From positions 1,426,001 through 1,490,000 of the forward strand of contig NZ_CP096258.1 of the NCBI RefSeq assembly GCF_023205015.1: a stretch of DNA of 64,000 bases. Reading direction: 5' to 3'. Shown here one piece after another: positions 38,132 through 48,134 of the stretch; the first letter of the stretch is position 1; each line of letters begins with the position of its first letter. The translations under genes and the position numbers were made by a program. The notes beneath the pieces are model-generated. The model searched no databases. It had not been told where the DNA came from and saw only the letters and a program-made list of their open reading frames with translations. Origin of the DNA: Providencia rettgeri. Lineage in GTDB: Bacteria > Pseudomonadota > Gammaproteobacteria > Enterobacterales > Enterobacteriaceae.

Positions 38132-40414
38132 TTACATTGAACTTGTGAAAGTACGAGTAATAACGTCTTGCTGTTGTTCTTTAGTTAGTGAGTTGAAACG
38201 TACAGCATAACCCGATACACGGATAGTCAATTGTGGGTATTTTTCTGGGTTTTCCATTGCATCTAGCAGCATTTCACGGTTCATAACGTTAACGTTCAGG
38301 TGCTGGCCGCCTTCGATAGACGCTTCGTGGTGGAAGTAACCATCCATCAGACCTGCTAAGTTAGTTTTACGAACATCATCATCTTTACCTAACGCATTTG
38401 GTACGATAGAGAAAGTATAAGAAATACCATCTTTCGCGTAAGCAAACGGCAGTTTAGCAACCGAAGTCAGTGAAGCTACTGCACCTTTTTGGTCACGACC
38501 GTGCATTGGGTTTGCACCTGGTCCGAATGGCGCACCTGCACGACGACCATCTGGTGTATTACCTGTTTTCTTACCATACACAACGTTAGATGTGATGGTC
38601 AGGATTGACTGAGTTGGTACCGCGTTACGGTAAGTAGGCAGTTTCTGGATTTTCTTCATGAAACGTTCAACTAAGTCACACGCGATATCATCTACACGTG
38701 AATCGTTGTTACCAAATTGTGGATATTCACCTTCGATTTCGAAGTCGATAGCGATACCGTCTTCATCACGAATTGGTTTAACTTTCGCATATTTGATTGC
38801 AGACAGTGAGTCAGCAGCAACAGATAGACCCGCAATACCACAAGCCATGGTGCGATAAACATCACGGTCATGCAGTGCCATCAGAGAAGCTTCATAGCTG
38901 TATTTATCATGCATAAAGTGGATGCAGTTCAGTGCAGTGACGTACTGAGTTGCTAACCAATCCATGAAGTGGTCCATTTGGTTCATCACAGTATCGAAAT
39001 CTAAGACTTCGTCCATGATTGGCGCATGTTTAGGACCTACTTGCATTTTCAGTTTTTCATCAACACCACCGTTGATGGTATACAGCATGGTTTTCGCTAA
39101 GTTTGCGCGAGCACCGAAGAACTGCATTTGTTTACCAACAATCATTGGGCTAACGCAACATGCGATTGCATAATCATCGTTATCGAAGTCTGGACGCATC
39201 AAGTCATCGTTTTCATACTGAACTGATGAGGTATCGATAGACACTTTTGCCGCGAATTTTTTGAAATTCATTGGCAGTTTTTCTGACCACAGGATAGTCA
39301 TGTTTGGCTCAGGAGATGGGCCCATGGTATACAGTGTGTTCAGGAAACGGAATGTGCTTTTCGTTACCAGAGTACGACCATCAAGGCCCATACCTGCTAA
39401 TGATTCAGTTGCCCAGATTGGGTCACCAGAGAACAGCTCATCGTATTCAGGTGTACGTAAGAAACGTACCATACGCAGTTTCATGACCAAGTGGTCAATT
39501 AACTCTTGCGCTTGTTGTTCGGTGATTTTACCTGCTTCTAAGTCACGTTGGATATACACGTCTAAGAAGGTAGAAACACGACCAAATGACATTGCAGCAC
39601 CGTTTTGTGATTTAACTGCGGCTAAGTAGCCGAAGTAAGTCCACTGTACTGCTTCTTGTGCATTTGTTGCTGGTGCAGAAATATCGTAACCGTATTTTGC
39701 AGCCATTTCTTTCATTTGACCCAATGCACGGTGCTGTTCAGCAATTTCTTCGCGCAGTTGGATAGTCATTTGCAGGTCTTCACCTTTTTCTAATCTTTCT
39801 TGCAAAGAGGTGAATTGGTTAAATTTGTCTTTCATCAGGTAATCAATACCGTACAGTGCAACACGACGGTAGTCACCGATGATACGACCACGACCATATG
39901 CATCAGGCAGACCTGTTAAGATACCTGATTTACGGCATTTTAAGATGTCTGGCGTATAAACGTCGAAAACACCTTGGTTGTGAGTTTTACGGTATTCAGT
40001 GAAGATTTTTTTGATTGTTGGATCTAAAGTACGGTCGTATGCTTTGCATGAGCCTTCAACCATTTTGATACCACCGAACGGGATAAGACCACGTTTCAGA
40101 GGTGCGTCAGTTTGTAAACCAACAATTTTTTCTAATTCTTTAGTAATGTAACCTGCATCATGGGAAGTGATGGTTGAAGCGACATCTGTGTCAAAATCAA
40201 CAGGCGCATGGGTGCGGTTCTCGATTTTGATCCCTTCCATGACTTTATCCCACAACGTGTCAGTTGCTGGAGTAGAGCCTGCTAAGAAAGATTCATCACC
40301 TTCATATGGAGTATAGTTTTTCTGGATGAAGTCACGTACGTTGACGTTATTCTGCCAGTCACCTTGGTTAAAACCTTGCCATGCTAAAGCGAATTTTTCA
40401 TTTAACTCGGACAT
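38132..40414 (-). CDS. pflB: Formate acetyltransferase (pyruvate formate-lyase) PflB
   Basis: A 760-residue glycyl-radical enzyme that converts pyruvate and CoA to acetyl-CoA and formate in anaerobic growth. The active-site pair is the Cys-Cys of IACCVSPMIVG, and the radical Gly lies in RVSGYAVRFNSL close to the C-terminus. The start at MSELNEKFA gives exactly the E. coli length; the earlier in-frame Met (MLKGKSI) is rejected. It lies downstream of focA as one operon. Confidence 0.97.
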   Translation of the reverse strand: MSELNEKFALAWQGFNQGDWQNNVNVRDFIQKNYTPYEGDESFLAGSTPATDTLWDKVMEGIKIENRTHAPVDFDTDVASTITSHDAGYITKELEKIVGLQTDAPLKRGLIPFGGIKMVEGSCKAYDRTLDPTIKKIFTEYRKTHNQGVFDVYTPDILKCRKSGILTGLPDAYGRGRIIGDYRRVALYGIDYLMKDKFNQFTSLQERLEKGEDLQMTIQLREEIAEQHRALGQMKEMAAKYGYDISAPATNAQEAVQWTYFGYLAAVKSQNGAAMSFGRVSTFLDVYIQRDLEAGKITEQQAQELIDHLVMKLRMVRFLRTPEYDELFSGDPIWATESLAGMGLDGRTLVTKSTFRFLNTLYTMGPSPEPNMTILWSEKLPMNFKKFAAKVSIDTSSVQYENDDLMRPDFDNDDYAIACCVSPMIVGKQMQFFGARANLAKTMLYTINGGVDEKLKMQVGPKHAPIMDEVLDFDTVMNQMDHFMDWLATQYVTALNCIHFMHDKYSYEASLMALHDRDVYRTMACGIAGLSVAADSLSAIKYAKVKPIRDEDGIAIDFEIEGEYPQFGNNDSRVDDIACDLVERFMKKIQKLPTYRNAVPTQSILTITSNVVYGKKTGNTPDGRRAGAPFGPGANPMHGRDQKGAVASLTSVAKLPFAYAKDGISYTFSIVPNALGKDDDVRKTNLAGLMDGYFHHEASIEGGQHLNVNVMNREMLLDAMENPEKYPQLTIRVSGYAVRFNSLTKEQQQDVITRTFTSSM

Positions 40415-40484
40415 GATACTTTTACCTTTTAACAATGGATCTTTTAGGGATCTTAATAAATCTTTTCGTGTGTGTCAGTGGCTA

Positions 40485-41342
40485 TTAATGTTTTTGGCCA
40501 CTACGTAAATGCATAAACCAATAAATGAGGCCGACTAAAATCGCGCCGCCAATAATATTTCCGATAGTAACTGGAATTAAGTTATCAGTAATAAAGTTAC
40601 CGACTGTTAGGTGTGAAAATTGGTCAGGAGACATATTGATTTGAGACCAATATTCAGCGGGTGCAAACTCTTTAATCATAATGCCTAATGGGATCATGAA
40701 CATGTTTGCGATACTATGTTCAAAGCCGCTCGCCACAAACATCGCGACAGGTAAAACTAAAACGACCAGTTTATCCGTTAAGCTACGACCTGAGTAACTC
40801 ATCCAAACCGCAAGGCAAACCATTAAGTTTGCTAAAATTCCTAATGTAACCGCTTCAATAAAGGTATGGTGTAATTTATGGCTGGTGGTTTGTAATACAT
40901 TTAACCCCCATTGGCCATTGGCTGCGGTGTATTGCCCTGCAAACCAAATCAGCGCAACAAAAAATAGCGCACCAATTAAGTTACCAATATAGACATTAAA
41001 CCAGTTGCGGAACATTTGCCCCCAAGTAATTCTACCTGTGGCTTTTGAGACGATAGTGAGTACGGTGGAAGTGAAAAGGTCTGCGCCACATACAACCACT
41101 AACATCAGACCTAAGGAGAAACAGATCCCGCCAATAAGTTTAGTGAAACCATAAGGCGCTTCAGCTGCCCCAGTTGTTGCTGTGATATAGAATACAAACG
41201 CAATAGAGATAAAAATACCGGCAGTGAATGCTGACAAGTAAGTAATTGCAGGATGTTTATTTGCCTTATAAAAAGAGGCATCATCTGCGACTTGCGCCAT
41301 TACAGCAGGTGGCAATAAATTAAAAGGGTTGTCAGCTTTCAT
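40485..41342 (-). CDS. focA: Formate channel FocA
   Basis: A 285-residue pentameric formate/nitrite channel with six hydrophobic helices. MKADNPFNLLPPAVMAQVADDASFYKA at the N-terminus, which gates the pore, and GVCGADLFTST-like residues in the omega loop are as in E. coli. It exports or re-imports the formate made by PflB, encoded 70 bp downstream. A candidate FNR box lies upstream. Confidence 0.95.
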   Translation of the reverse strand: MKADNPFNLLPPAVMAQVADDASFYKANKHPAITYLSAFTAGIFISIAFVFYITATTGAAEAPYGFTKLIGGICFSLGLMLVVVCGADLFTSTVLTIVSKATGRITWGQMFRNWFNVYIGNLIGALFFVALIWFAGQYTAANGQWGLNVLQTTSHKLHHTFIEAVTLGILANLMVCLAVWMSYSGRSLTDKLVVLVLPVAMFVASGFEHSIANMFMIPLGIMIKEFAPAEYWSQINMSPDQFSHLTVGNFITDNLIPVTIGNIIGGAILVGLIYWFMHLRSGQKH

Positions 41343-41781
41343 ACCAACACTCTCTTACAAAGTTGATTAATTATAGCACGCAATAATAGTAACAAAGGGG
41401 ATAAATGGGAAATTTGATGTGGATCATGAACTCGCTAGAGAGAGAGGTGAAAATGGTTAATGCAATGTTAAAATTAAGCGTAACTCAATGAAATTAATGA
41501 TAAAAATATTTTTTAAAATTTATTGAAAATTTTTATAAAGTCAGTTTTGAACATTAAAATAAGTAAAAATATACGCGTAAATGTTAACTATTTAAGATGA
41601 ATATGATCCTTTTGGCAGTTAATTTAACTTATGTTTGCATAATGCCCTATTTAATTAGGGGGGATCCCGATATATATTTCTTAGCCAAATCGTATTTTTG
41701 CAATATTTATCTAACAATTATGCAAATAATAAAAGATTCATATAAATAAAACTATGAACTAAAGCGATATATCTTAATTAA
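41343..41781. other. focA-pflB promoter region
   Basis: 440 bp of very AT-rich sequence before focA. In E. coli this interval has several promoters under FNR and ArcA; one FNR-like site is listed separately. No ORF or RNA gene was seen. Confidence 0.65.
41414..41427. promoter_or_regulatory. fnr box: FNR box candidate for focA-pflB
   Basis: TTGATGTGGATCAT matches the FNR consensus TTGAT-N4-ATCAA at nine of ten positions, 72 bp before the focA start codon. FNR activation of focA-pflB is established in E. coli; binding here is inferred. Confidence 0.65.
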
Positions 41782-42054
41782 ACAATCAGTTTTTTTGATG
41801 GAACTTACACCGAGAATCCAATTGTACCAGTTTTAAAAATATCGACCAATAGCGCAATTGCAACACGTTTGTCAGACATAATTGATTATGATTGCGGACC
41901 AATTATTGATGGGGTTCCATTACCGACAATAAGTAAAGGGTTATTTGAACGGGTGATTGAAACGGCAAGTGGTGACTATCAGGCCCAAGCGGATAGGCTA
42001 GAACAGTTTGATTTCTTATTATGGAAATTATGGAAACGTTCATTGGATTTATAA
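41782..42054 (+). pseudogene. C-terminal remnant of a UxaA/GarD-family dehydratase
   Basis: The frame is open from 41782 with no ATG start; the first in-frame initiator is a TTG at 41869. Read through, it gives PVLKISTNSAIATRL, then DIIDYDCGPIIDG, LFERVIETASGD and a final FLLWKLWKRSLDL. This is the closing part of the altronate/galactarate dehydratase (SAF plus UxaA) family, where the pattern P-VKI-TN, IDF-AG, I-G, VASG, WK-G-L is usual. About 90 residues of a normal 400-500 remain, and the upstream 400 bp hold nothing of the rest. A deletion remnant is likely. Confidence 0.72.
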
Positions 42055-42082
42055 TTAATATAAACCAATAAAATGCAAAAAT

Positions 42083-42108
42083 GTTGACGGGGCAAGTTCC
42101 CCGTCAAC
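42083..42108 (-). terminator. ycaO terminator
   Basis: GTTGACGGGG and CCCCGTCAAC pair around CAAGTT, with ATTTTTG following on the minus strand, 14 bp past the ycaO stop. Confidence 0.9.
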
Positions 42109-42121
42109 GATTTAATTCACA

Positions 42122-43876
42122 TTATGCATTATCACGCTTTGCTTTTTGCAGCTTTTCATAAGCGGCCAGTAAGGCTTGATGCGCAGGAAGTGCTTTAAGT
42201 TCTTCGTCAATAGACCACAAGCCATAGAAGCATGATTCCCCAGCGATAGCGGCTGATGCCGCATCTACTGCTTCTTGCCCATACATCCGTACAAAGGCGT
42301 TGTAGTATTGCGCAGGATCACGCTCTTCTTCTTGGGATAACAACAATAGGGTTTGCAGGCAACGATAATAATTCGCACGCTCAGCAGTAAATACCGAGCT
42401 ATTGAAATCTTGTGTCCATTCAACCCAAGCAAGTGCTTGCTCGAGGTCACCACCAGCCAGTGCTAACATGGATTTTAGTTCGCCAATACGTAGGTTACTC
42501 CACCCATTGTCTTTACCTACAGCCAGACCAAGTAATTCACGAACACGGGTAAAATCATCTAAGCCGTCATCATCTAATTGCTCGATAAGGGCAAGATAAT
42601 CTTGTTTTTCCCATTGGCTATCAGGTAGGTTGATAATGGTGTCACGTAAATAAGCGCCCATCGCATTATTGGCAATATGTAAGTCTTCTACTGGGTAAAT
42701 ATCAGACATACCTGGGACTAAAATACGGCAAGCGTAGACACCCAAATGGTTATAATCTGCAATATAGACTTCAGCATCTAATGTATTGAAAATACTGATA
42801 AGTGTTGCAAATTCTTCTTGAGTTGTGCCTTTAAAACTCCAATCTGCAAAGGCATAATCGGCATTATCTTTAAACAGATCCCAGCTAATTAAACCGCTTG
42901 AGTCAATAAAGTGAGTTTCAAGATTCGTGTGCTCTGCTACTTCTTCGTCATCAAAGGTTGGTGCATTAAACACATCGAGGTCTTTTAAGCCACGGCCTTG
43001 CAGCAATTCTGTGACAGTACGCTCAAGGGCCACACCAAAGTCAGGATGAGCACCAAATGAGGCAAAGCACGTCCCGTTCTGTGGATTGAACAACACCACA
43101 CAAATTACAGGGTATTGACCGCCTAGTGATGCGTCATAACAGAAAATTGGAAAACCTTCTTTCTCTAAGGTTTCAACCGCTTCAACGACTGCAGGGTAGC
43201 GCGCCATAACATCTTCTGGGATAGCTGGCAGGCTAATACTTTCAGCGATGATTTTATTTTTCACAAAACGTTCAAAGACTTCGGAAAGACCTTGTACACG
43301 AGCTTCATTGGCTGTATTTCCCGCAGACATACCGTTAGAGACATACAAATTACCGACAATATTCATTGGAATATACACGGTTTGGTTGTCTGATTGGCGG
43401 GTAAATGGCAGGGCGCAGATACCACGTTCTTCATTGCCGGATTGTAAGTCAATTAATTGGCTAGCGGCTAAGGCGTTGTCGGGGTCATAAAACTTAATCA
43501 AACGATTGTCTAATAACCCTTCAGGTAAACTATCATCTTCGGTTAATGGGAACCATTTTTCATTAGGATAATGAACAAAATCCCCTTCAGCGATAGATTT
43601 ACCAAGGTAAAAGTCCGCAAAGAAGTAATTCGTTGATAAACGCTCAAAATACTCACCAAGCGCTGAGGCTAATGCGGCTTTTTTGCTCGCCCCTTTACCA
43701 TTAGTAAAGCACAGTGGGCACGCTTTATCGCGGATATGTACAGACCAAACGTTGGGTACGGGGTTTAACCAGGAGGCTTCTTCAATATCAAACCCTAATT
43801 TCTTTAATTTGGTTTGAAATGCATCGATGGAATCTTCAAGAGCGGCATCTTTGCCGGGAATAAATGTTTGGCTCAT
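42122..43876 (-). CDS. ycaO: YcaO, ribosomal protein S12 methylthiotransferase accessory factor
   Basis: A 584-residue YcaO-fold protein, nearly identical in order and motifs to E. coli YcaO (LNPVPNVWSVHIRDKACPLCFTNGKGASKKAALASALGEYFERLS; NGMSAGNTANEARVQGLSEVFERF). The family activates peptide backbone amides with ATP; E. coli YcaO is linked to beta-methylthiolation of S12. An in-frame ATG 81 bp upstream would add MNKKREAYCKNPYHSPLETLYSQVTDN, but MSQTFIPGKD is the E. coli start. Neither start has a strong ribosome site. Confidence 0.92.
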   Translation of the reverse strand: MSQTFIPGKDAALEDSIDAFQTKLKKLGFDIEEASWLNPVPNVWSVHIRDKACPLCFTNGKGASKKAALASALGEYFERLSTNYFFADFYLGKSIAEGDFVHYPNEKWFPLTEDDSLPEGLLDNRLIKFYDPDNALAASQLIDLQSGNEERGICALPFTRQSDNQTVYIPMNIVGNLYVSNGMSAGNTANEARVQGLSEVFERFVKNKIIAESISLPAIPEDVMARYPAVVEAVETLEKEGFPIFCYDASLGGQYPVICVVLFNPQNGTCFASFGAHPDFGVALERTVTELLQGRGLKDLDVFNAPTFDDEEVAEHTNLETHFIDSSGLISWDLFKDNADYAFADWSFKGTTQEEFATLISIFNTLDAEVYIADYNHLGVYACRILVPGMSDIYPVEDLHIANNAMGAYLRDTIINLPDSQWEKQDYLALIEQLDDDGLDDFTRVRELLGLAVGKDNGWSNLRIGELKSMLALAGGDLEQALAWVEWTQDFNSSVFTAERANYYRCLQTLLLLSQEEERDPAQYYNAFVRMYGQEAVDAASAAIAGESCFYGLWSIDEELKALPAHQALLAAYEKLQKAKRDNA

Positions 43877-44072
43877 ATTGTCAGTCACTTGTGAATAGAG
43901 TGTTTCAAGCGGGCTATGATACGGATTTTTGCAGTAAGCCTCACGCTTTTTATTCATTCATAGATAAATCATCTTAAGATTCATTATTTATCCTAAAATA
44001 ATTATATAGGTCACATAAAATTCAGCATAAATCCACATAATAACTGAAGTTTATTTATTGAAGGAAAATAGG

Positions 44073-45116
44073 ATGAAAAACAGAAATAAAGCGCTTTTAG
44101 CGACACTCGTTGCATTGTTTGCCGCATCTGCTATCGCTCAACCCAATATTACGGTATTGGCGACAGGAGGAACGATAGCAGGTGGGGGGGATTCAGCGAC
44201 TTCCTCAAGTTATCAAGCGGGTAAAGTCGGGATTGATGCCTTAATCAATGCGGTGCCTGAAACCAAAAAAATTGCCAATTTAAGCGGTGAGCAATTGGTG
44301 AATATTGGTTCACAAGACATGAATGACCAAGTCTGGCTGACACTGGCTAAAAAAATTAACCAAGATTGCGATAAAACAGATGGTTTTGTAATCACTCATG
44401 GTACTGATACTTTAGAAGAAACAGCATTTTTTCTTGATTTAACTACGCAATGTAAAAAGCCGATTGTTTTGGTTGGTGCAATGCGCCCTTCAACGGCTTT
44501 GGGAGCGGACGGCCCTCTGAACTTATATAACGCGGTGGTTTTAGCGACAGATAAGTCTGCCGCAGAGCGTGGTGTTTTGATGGCAATGAACGATAAAGTT
44601 GTGCAAGGCCGTAATGTGATGAAAATGAGCACCACTGAAGTACAGGCATTTGATGCCGTTAATGGTGGGGCAGAAGGCTTTATTCATGATGGTAAAGTTA
44701 CCTATTTCCAAGCACCGCAACCACGTGGTGATAGAGCAGCATTCGATGTCAGTAAGCTCGAAAAGCTTCCTGCAGTAGGTATTGTTTACAATTATGCTAA
44801 TGCTTCAGCCGCTCCTGTGAAAGCCTTGAGAGAAGAAGGGGTTGAAGGAATTGTAAGCGCAGGTGTGGGTAACGGTAATATGTATAAAGCGGTATTTGAC
44901 GCTTTAGCAAAAGCCGCAAAAGAAGATGTAGTTGTCGTTCGTTCAAGCCGTGTGCCAACAGGTTATACAACAAGAAATGCCGAAGTGGATGATAACTTAT
45001 ATGGATTTGTTGCTTCAGAAAGGTTAAACCCGCAAAAAGCGCGTGTGTTGCTACAATTAGCATTAACCCAGACTAAGGATCCTCAGCAAATTCAGGCATT
45101 ATTTGAGAAATACTAA
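44073..45116 (+). CDS. ansB: Type II (periplasmic) L-asparaginase
   Basis: A 347-residue asparaginase. The signal peptide (MKNRNKALLATLVALFAASAIA) marks the high-affinity periplasmic form. Catalytic motifs are LATGGTIAGGG (nucleophile Thr) and VITHGTDTLEETAF (second Thr, with Asp). The frame opens at a TTG 15 bp before, but the ATG at 44073 follows AATAGG at the right spacing. ansB in E. coli needs FNR and CRP. It is divergent from ycaO, not the E. coli arrangement. Confidence 0.94.
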   Translation: MKNRNKALLATLVALFAASAIAQPNITVLATGGTIAGGGDSATSSSYQAGKVGIDALINAVPETKKIANLSGEQLVNIGSQDMNDQVWLTLAKKINQDCDKTDGFVITHGTDTLEETAFFLDLTTQCKKPIVLVGAMRPSTALGADGPLNLYNAVVLATDKSAAERGVLMAMNDKVVQGRNVMKMSTTEVQAFDAVNGGAEGFIHDGKVTYFQAPQPRGDRAAFDVSKLEKLPAVGIVYNYANASAAPVKALREEGVEGIVSAGVGNGNMYKAVFDALAKAAKEDVVVVRSSRVPTGYTTRNAEVDDNLYGFVASERLNPQKARVLLQLALTQTKDPQQIQALFEKY

Positions 45117-45145
45117 TTATTAAAATAAGTGTTAATTTAATACAG

Positions 45146-45175
45146 CGGGGTGCAGTAGCCTGTACCCCGTTAATT
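45146..45175 (+). terminator. ansB terminator
   Basis: CGGGGTGCAG and CTGTACCCCG pair (one mismatch) around TAGC, followed by TTAATTTTG. Confidence 0.82.
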
Positions 45176-45213
45176 TTGCTGTGACATTAATGTAATATTA
45201 TTGAATCCACGAA

Positions 45214-46008
45214 TTACACAATATCATCGATAACTCCACCATCAACACGTAAGGCCGCACCGGAAGTGGCTGACGCTTGCTCAGAGCAGGTATAAACCAC
45301 CATATTAGCAACTTCTTCGACAGTCGCTGCGCGTTGGATCACTGAGCTTGGGCGGTGAGCCATCACAAACTCTTTTGAGAGGGTTTCAAGCGATTTCCCC
45401 GTTCTCGCAGCTTCATCTTCCATCATATTGGCAAAACCATCAGACAGTGTTGGCCCCGGTAAGACACTATTTACGGTAACACCACTACCGGCGACATATT
45501 TTGCTAGCCCTCGAGAAAGGGAGAGCATAGCCGTTTTAGTCACACCATAGTGGATCATATCCGCAGGGATATTGCGTGCCGATTCCGATGAGATAAATAC
45601 CACACGGCCCCAGCCTTTTTTTACCATTGCAGGAAGTAAGGCTCTGGATAAACGCACCGAGGACATCACATTTGTTTGCCAGTAATTATCCCAGTTAGCA
45701 TCATCCATTGTATAGAAATCTTCTGGCCCATAAATACCCGCATTATTAACCAAAATATCAATTTCATTAATTTCGCTGAGTAGCTTATCAACGCTTTTTG
45801 CATCACTGACATCCGCGATAGCTGGAAATACCTTGGCGTTTGGTAACTCTTTTTTCAAGCGAGAAACTGCATCATTAACGCGCCCTTCATTGCGGCCATT
45901 AATCAAAACTTCTGCGCCACAATTAGCGAGACCTTTAGCGATAGCATAGCCAATTCCAGCTGTTGATGCGCTGACTAATGCACGTTTACCTGTTAAGTCT
46001 ATTTTCAT
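45214..46008 (-). CDS. SDR-family oxidoreductase
   Basis: A 264-residue classical short-chain dehydrogenase. The cofactor motif reads ALVSASTAGIGYAIAKGL, with NGRN after the second strand (the Arg suggests NADP), then NNAGIYG, the catalytic Ser in VFISSESA and Tyr-x3-Lys in HYGVTKTAM. The C-terminus (VTVNSVLPGPTLSDGF; SGAALRVDGGVIDDIV) is typical. The substrate is unknown. It is a single gene, convergent with ansB. Confidence 0.85.
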   Translation of the reverse strand: MKIDLTGKRALVSASTAGIGYAIAKGLANCGAEVLINGRNEGRVNDAVSRLKKELPNAKVFPAIADVSDAKSVDKLLSEINEIDILVNNAGIYGPEDFYTMDDANWDNYWQTNVMSSVRLSRALLPAMVKKGWGRVVFISSESARNIPADMIHYGVTKTAMLSLSRGLAKYVAGSGVTVNSVLPGPTLSDGFANMMEDEAARTGKSLETLSKEFVMAHRPSSVIQRAATVEEVANMVVYTCSEQASATSGAALRVDGGVIDDIV

Positions 46009-46570
46009 AGATGAACTCTTTATGTTGAAAAGGAGAGTTTATAATATCAAATACCAATACGAGGCTTTTCTTATTAATGCTGTTAATTTTATTTTATTAT
46101 TTATTGGTAAATTTTATATATATGTATGTTATTTTTCAGCATAACAACATTTATCCTAATCATTTCACTCAATATCTGATTTTTTTTAAGACAATTAGGT
46201 CAATGTGGTGATAGAAATTAGAGAATTCTTATCAAATAGCAAAAATTAAGGTCCAAAGGGTTAATTTACTGATTTTATCTTAAGCCCCACCTAATGGGTT
46301 TCTCTTCATTATTTTTCATATTTATCAATATATTAAATTTCATTTTTAGTAAGGTCATCACCGGTGATAATGGCAGTTAATTAAAATTAATGTGCCGTTG
46401 ATCATATTTTGGCAACAAAGCCTGTATCTGTGTTGATAATTCGCGTTGCAAAAAATAGGCTAAATACATCGCAAGAGGCATAACTCATTGTGAATATTTA
46501 GATTTAAATGGAAAGTTAAATCGTATTTCGGCCGAAAAATAAAATTAAAAAATATTAGAGGAATACAAGA
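46009..46570. other. Upstream region of chiP
   Basis: About 560 bp, AT-rich, between the divergent SDR gene and chiP. It holds a perfect 12-bp palindrome ATCACCGGTGAT at 46357-46368 and a NagC-like site, listed separately. No ORF was seen, and no ChiX-type small RNA gene could be recognised. Confidence 0.6.
46437..46457. promoter_or_regulatory. NagC/Mlc-like operator candidate upstream of chiP
   Basis: ATAATTCGCGTTGCAAAAAA: an inverted TTCGC / GCAAA pair flanked by A/T, close to the NagC-Mlc consensus. NagC repression of chiP is known in E. coli. It lies 115-135 bp ahead of the start codon. Matching is by eye only. Confidence 0.4.
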
Positions 46571-47968
46571 ATGGTTAATAAAAATGTCAATACTGGCAGG
46601 AAATTGCTCGTCTTAAAAATTGCGATTGCGATGCTTCCTATCGGTTATCAGCCTATCATGCATGCAGAACAATTTCTTGAGGATTCAAAACTTACTGGTG
46701 GTCTTTATTACTGGCAGCGAGATCGTTCACGTAAAGATTTAGACCCAAATAGCGATAAATATAAAAAATATGCAGATAATCTTAAGCACTCAACATTTAA
46801 TGCGAGTCTCGATTTTTCATCCGGTTATTTCCAAGACATCATCGGGCTTGATTTAGCCGGTTTTACTGCCATTGAGTTATCAAATAGTGGGCCTGCTGCG
46901 CCAAATGAAATCGGATTTAGTGATGCAAAATCACGTTGGGATGAAAAATGGACCGGGGATCGCAGTGGTGTGACTTTCTATAAGGCCGCTGCAAAACTAA
47001 AATATGGCCCTTTCTGGGGGAGAGGAGGCTATATTCAACCAACGGGACAAACTCTATTAGCTTCCCACTGGAGCTACATGCCTGGGACATACCGCGGGTT
47101 AGAGGTAGGTGGGGTGTTTGATTTTGAGCAAAATGGCGAGCTGAGCATGTCCTATATGTGGACCGACCGCTATAAAGCGCCTTGGTACCGTAGTATGTAT
47201 GACTTTCGTGAAGCGGATGGTAAAACTGGGATCAGCTATTTATACTCAATTGGCTTTAAATATGACTTTAAAAACAATCTAGTTCTTGAAGGTGCATATG
47301 GGCAAGCTAAAAGTTATATGGATCAATATTTTGCCAAAGTTTCTTATGCGGCTCCTGTTGTAGGTCGTGATTTACGTATGTCTTATCAATTTTATGGAGC
47401 AAAAGACAAGGTTTCAGACGGCGGAGTTAACGATGTTTATGACGGCTTAGCTTGGTTGCAAGCGATGACATTAGGTTACACTTACGATGAGTTTGATTTT
47501 AAAGTTGAGGGAACCTATGTAAAAGCTAAAGGTAATCAAGGTTATTTCCTACAGCGTATGACCCCTGGTTGGGCAACATCAAATGGCCGCATGGATATCT
47601 GGTGGGATGGCCGTTCAGACTGGAATGCTAATAATGAAAAAGCCGTTATGGCGGGTGTTATGTATGATTTAAAAAATTGGGATTTAGCTGGATGGAAGGT
47701 TGGAACCTCATATATTTATGGATGGGACGCTAAACCAAGTACGAATAGCCAATATGCTCAAGATGTACGCTTAAAAGAAAGTGCATGGAACTTTGATATT
47801 TTATATACCGTGCAGTCAGGTAGAGCAAAAGATACACTATTTAAGCTGCATTTTACCAAGTATGATAATCATACAGATATTCCGAGCTATGGCGGTGGTT
47901 ACGGAAATATCTTCCAAGATGAAAAAGATATTAAGTTTATGGTGATGATGCCATTTACTGTATTTTAA
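46571..47968 (+). CDS. chiP: Chitoporin ChiP (OprD-like outer-membrane porin)
   Basis: A 465-residue outer-membrane channel for chitooligosaccharides. After a long signal peptide (cleavage near HAEQF) come LTGGLYYWQRDRSRKDL, KLKYGPFWGRGGYIQPTGQTLLASHWSYMPGTYRGLEVG, GNQGYFLQRMTP and the C-terminal FMVMMPFTVF ending in Phe, as outer-membrane barrels do. The match to E. coli ChiP (YbfM) is strong over the whole length. In E. coli chiP-chiQ lie just before fur; chiQ and glnS are missing here and a bactofilin gene stands between chiP and fur. Confidence 0.92.
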   Translation: MVNKNVNTGRKLLVLKIAIAMLPIGYQPIMHAEQFLEDSKLTGGLYYWQRDRSRKDLDPNSDKYKKYADNLKHSTFNASLDFSSGYFQDIIGLDLAGFTAIELSNSGPAAPNEIGFSDAKSRWDEKWTGDRSGVTFYKAAAKLKYGPFWGRGGYIQPTGQTLLASHWSYMPGTYRGLEVGGVFDFEQNGELSMSYMWTDRYKAPWYRSMYDFREADGKTGISYLYSIGFKYDFKNNLVLEGAYGQAKSYMDQYFAKVSYAAPVVGRDLRMSYQFYGAKDKVSDGGVNDVYDGLAWLQAMTLGYTYDEFDFKVEGTYVKAKGNQGYFLQRMTPGWATSNGRMDIWWDGRSDWNANNEKAVMAGVMYDLKNWDLAGWKVGTSYIYGWDAKPSTNSQYAQDVRLKESAWNFDILYTVQSGRAKDTLFKLHFTKYDNHTDIPSYGGGYGNIFQDEKDIKFMVMMPFTVF

Positions 47969-48098
47969 AGTATAAAATATTTTAGTCACAATGACTGCTA
48001 TAGGGGAAACCATGGCAGTCATTAAAAGGTATTACCTTATATTTTTAATAATGAATGGGATATTAGCGTAAGGATAAATGCCTATATTAAAGCTTAAA

Positions 48099-48128
48099 AA
48101 TAAGGTGAGTATTTTCACCTTATTTTTA
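48099..48128. terminator. Bidirectional terminator chiP / bactofilin
   Basis: AATAAGGTGA and TCACCTTATT pair around GTATTT, then TTTATT; a run of A on the other side serves the minus-strand gene. A second inverted repeat (AATGACTGC at 47990, GCAGTCATT at 48015) lies nearer chiP. Confidence 0.8.
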
Positions 48129-48134
48129 TTGTGA

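Noticed and set aside
42055..42121. The hairpin at 42083 as a terminator of the dehydratase remnant
   Set aside because: The T-run is on the minus strand side, so it serves ycaO.
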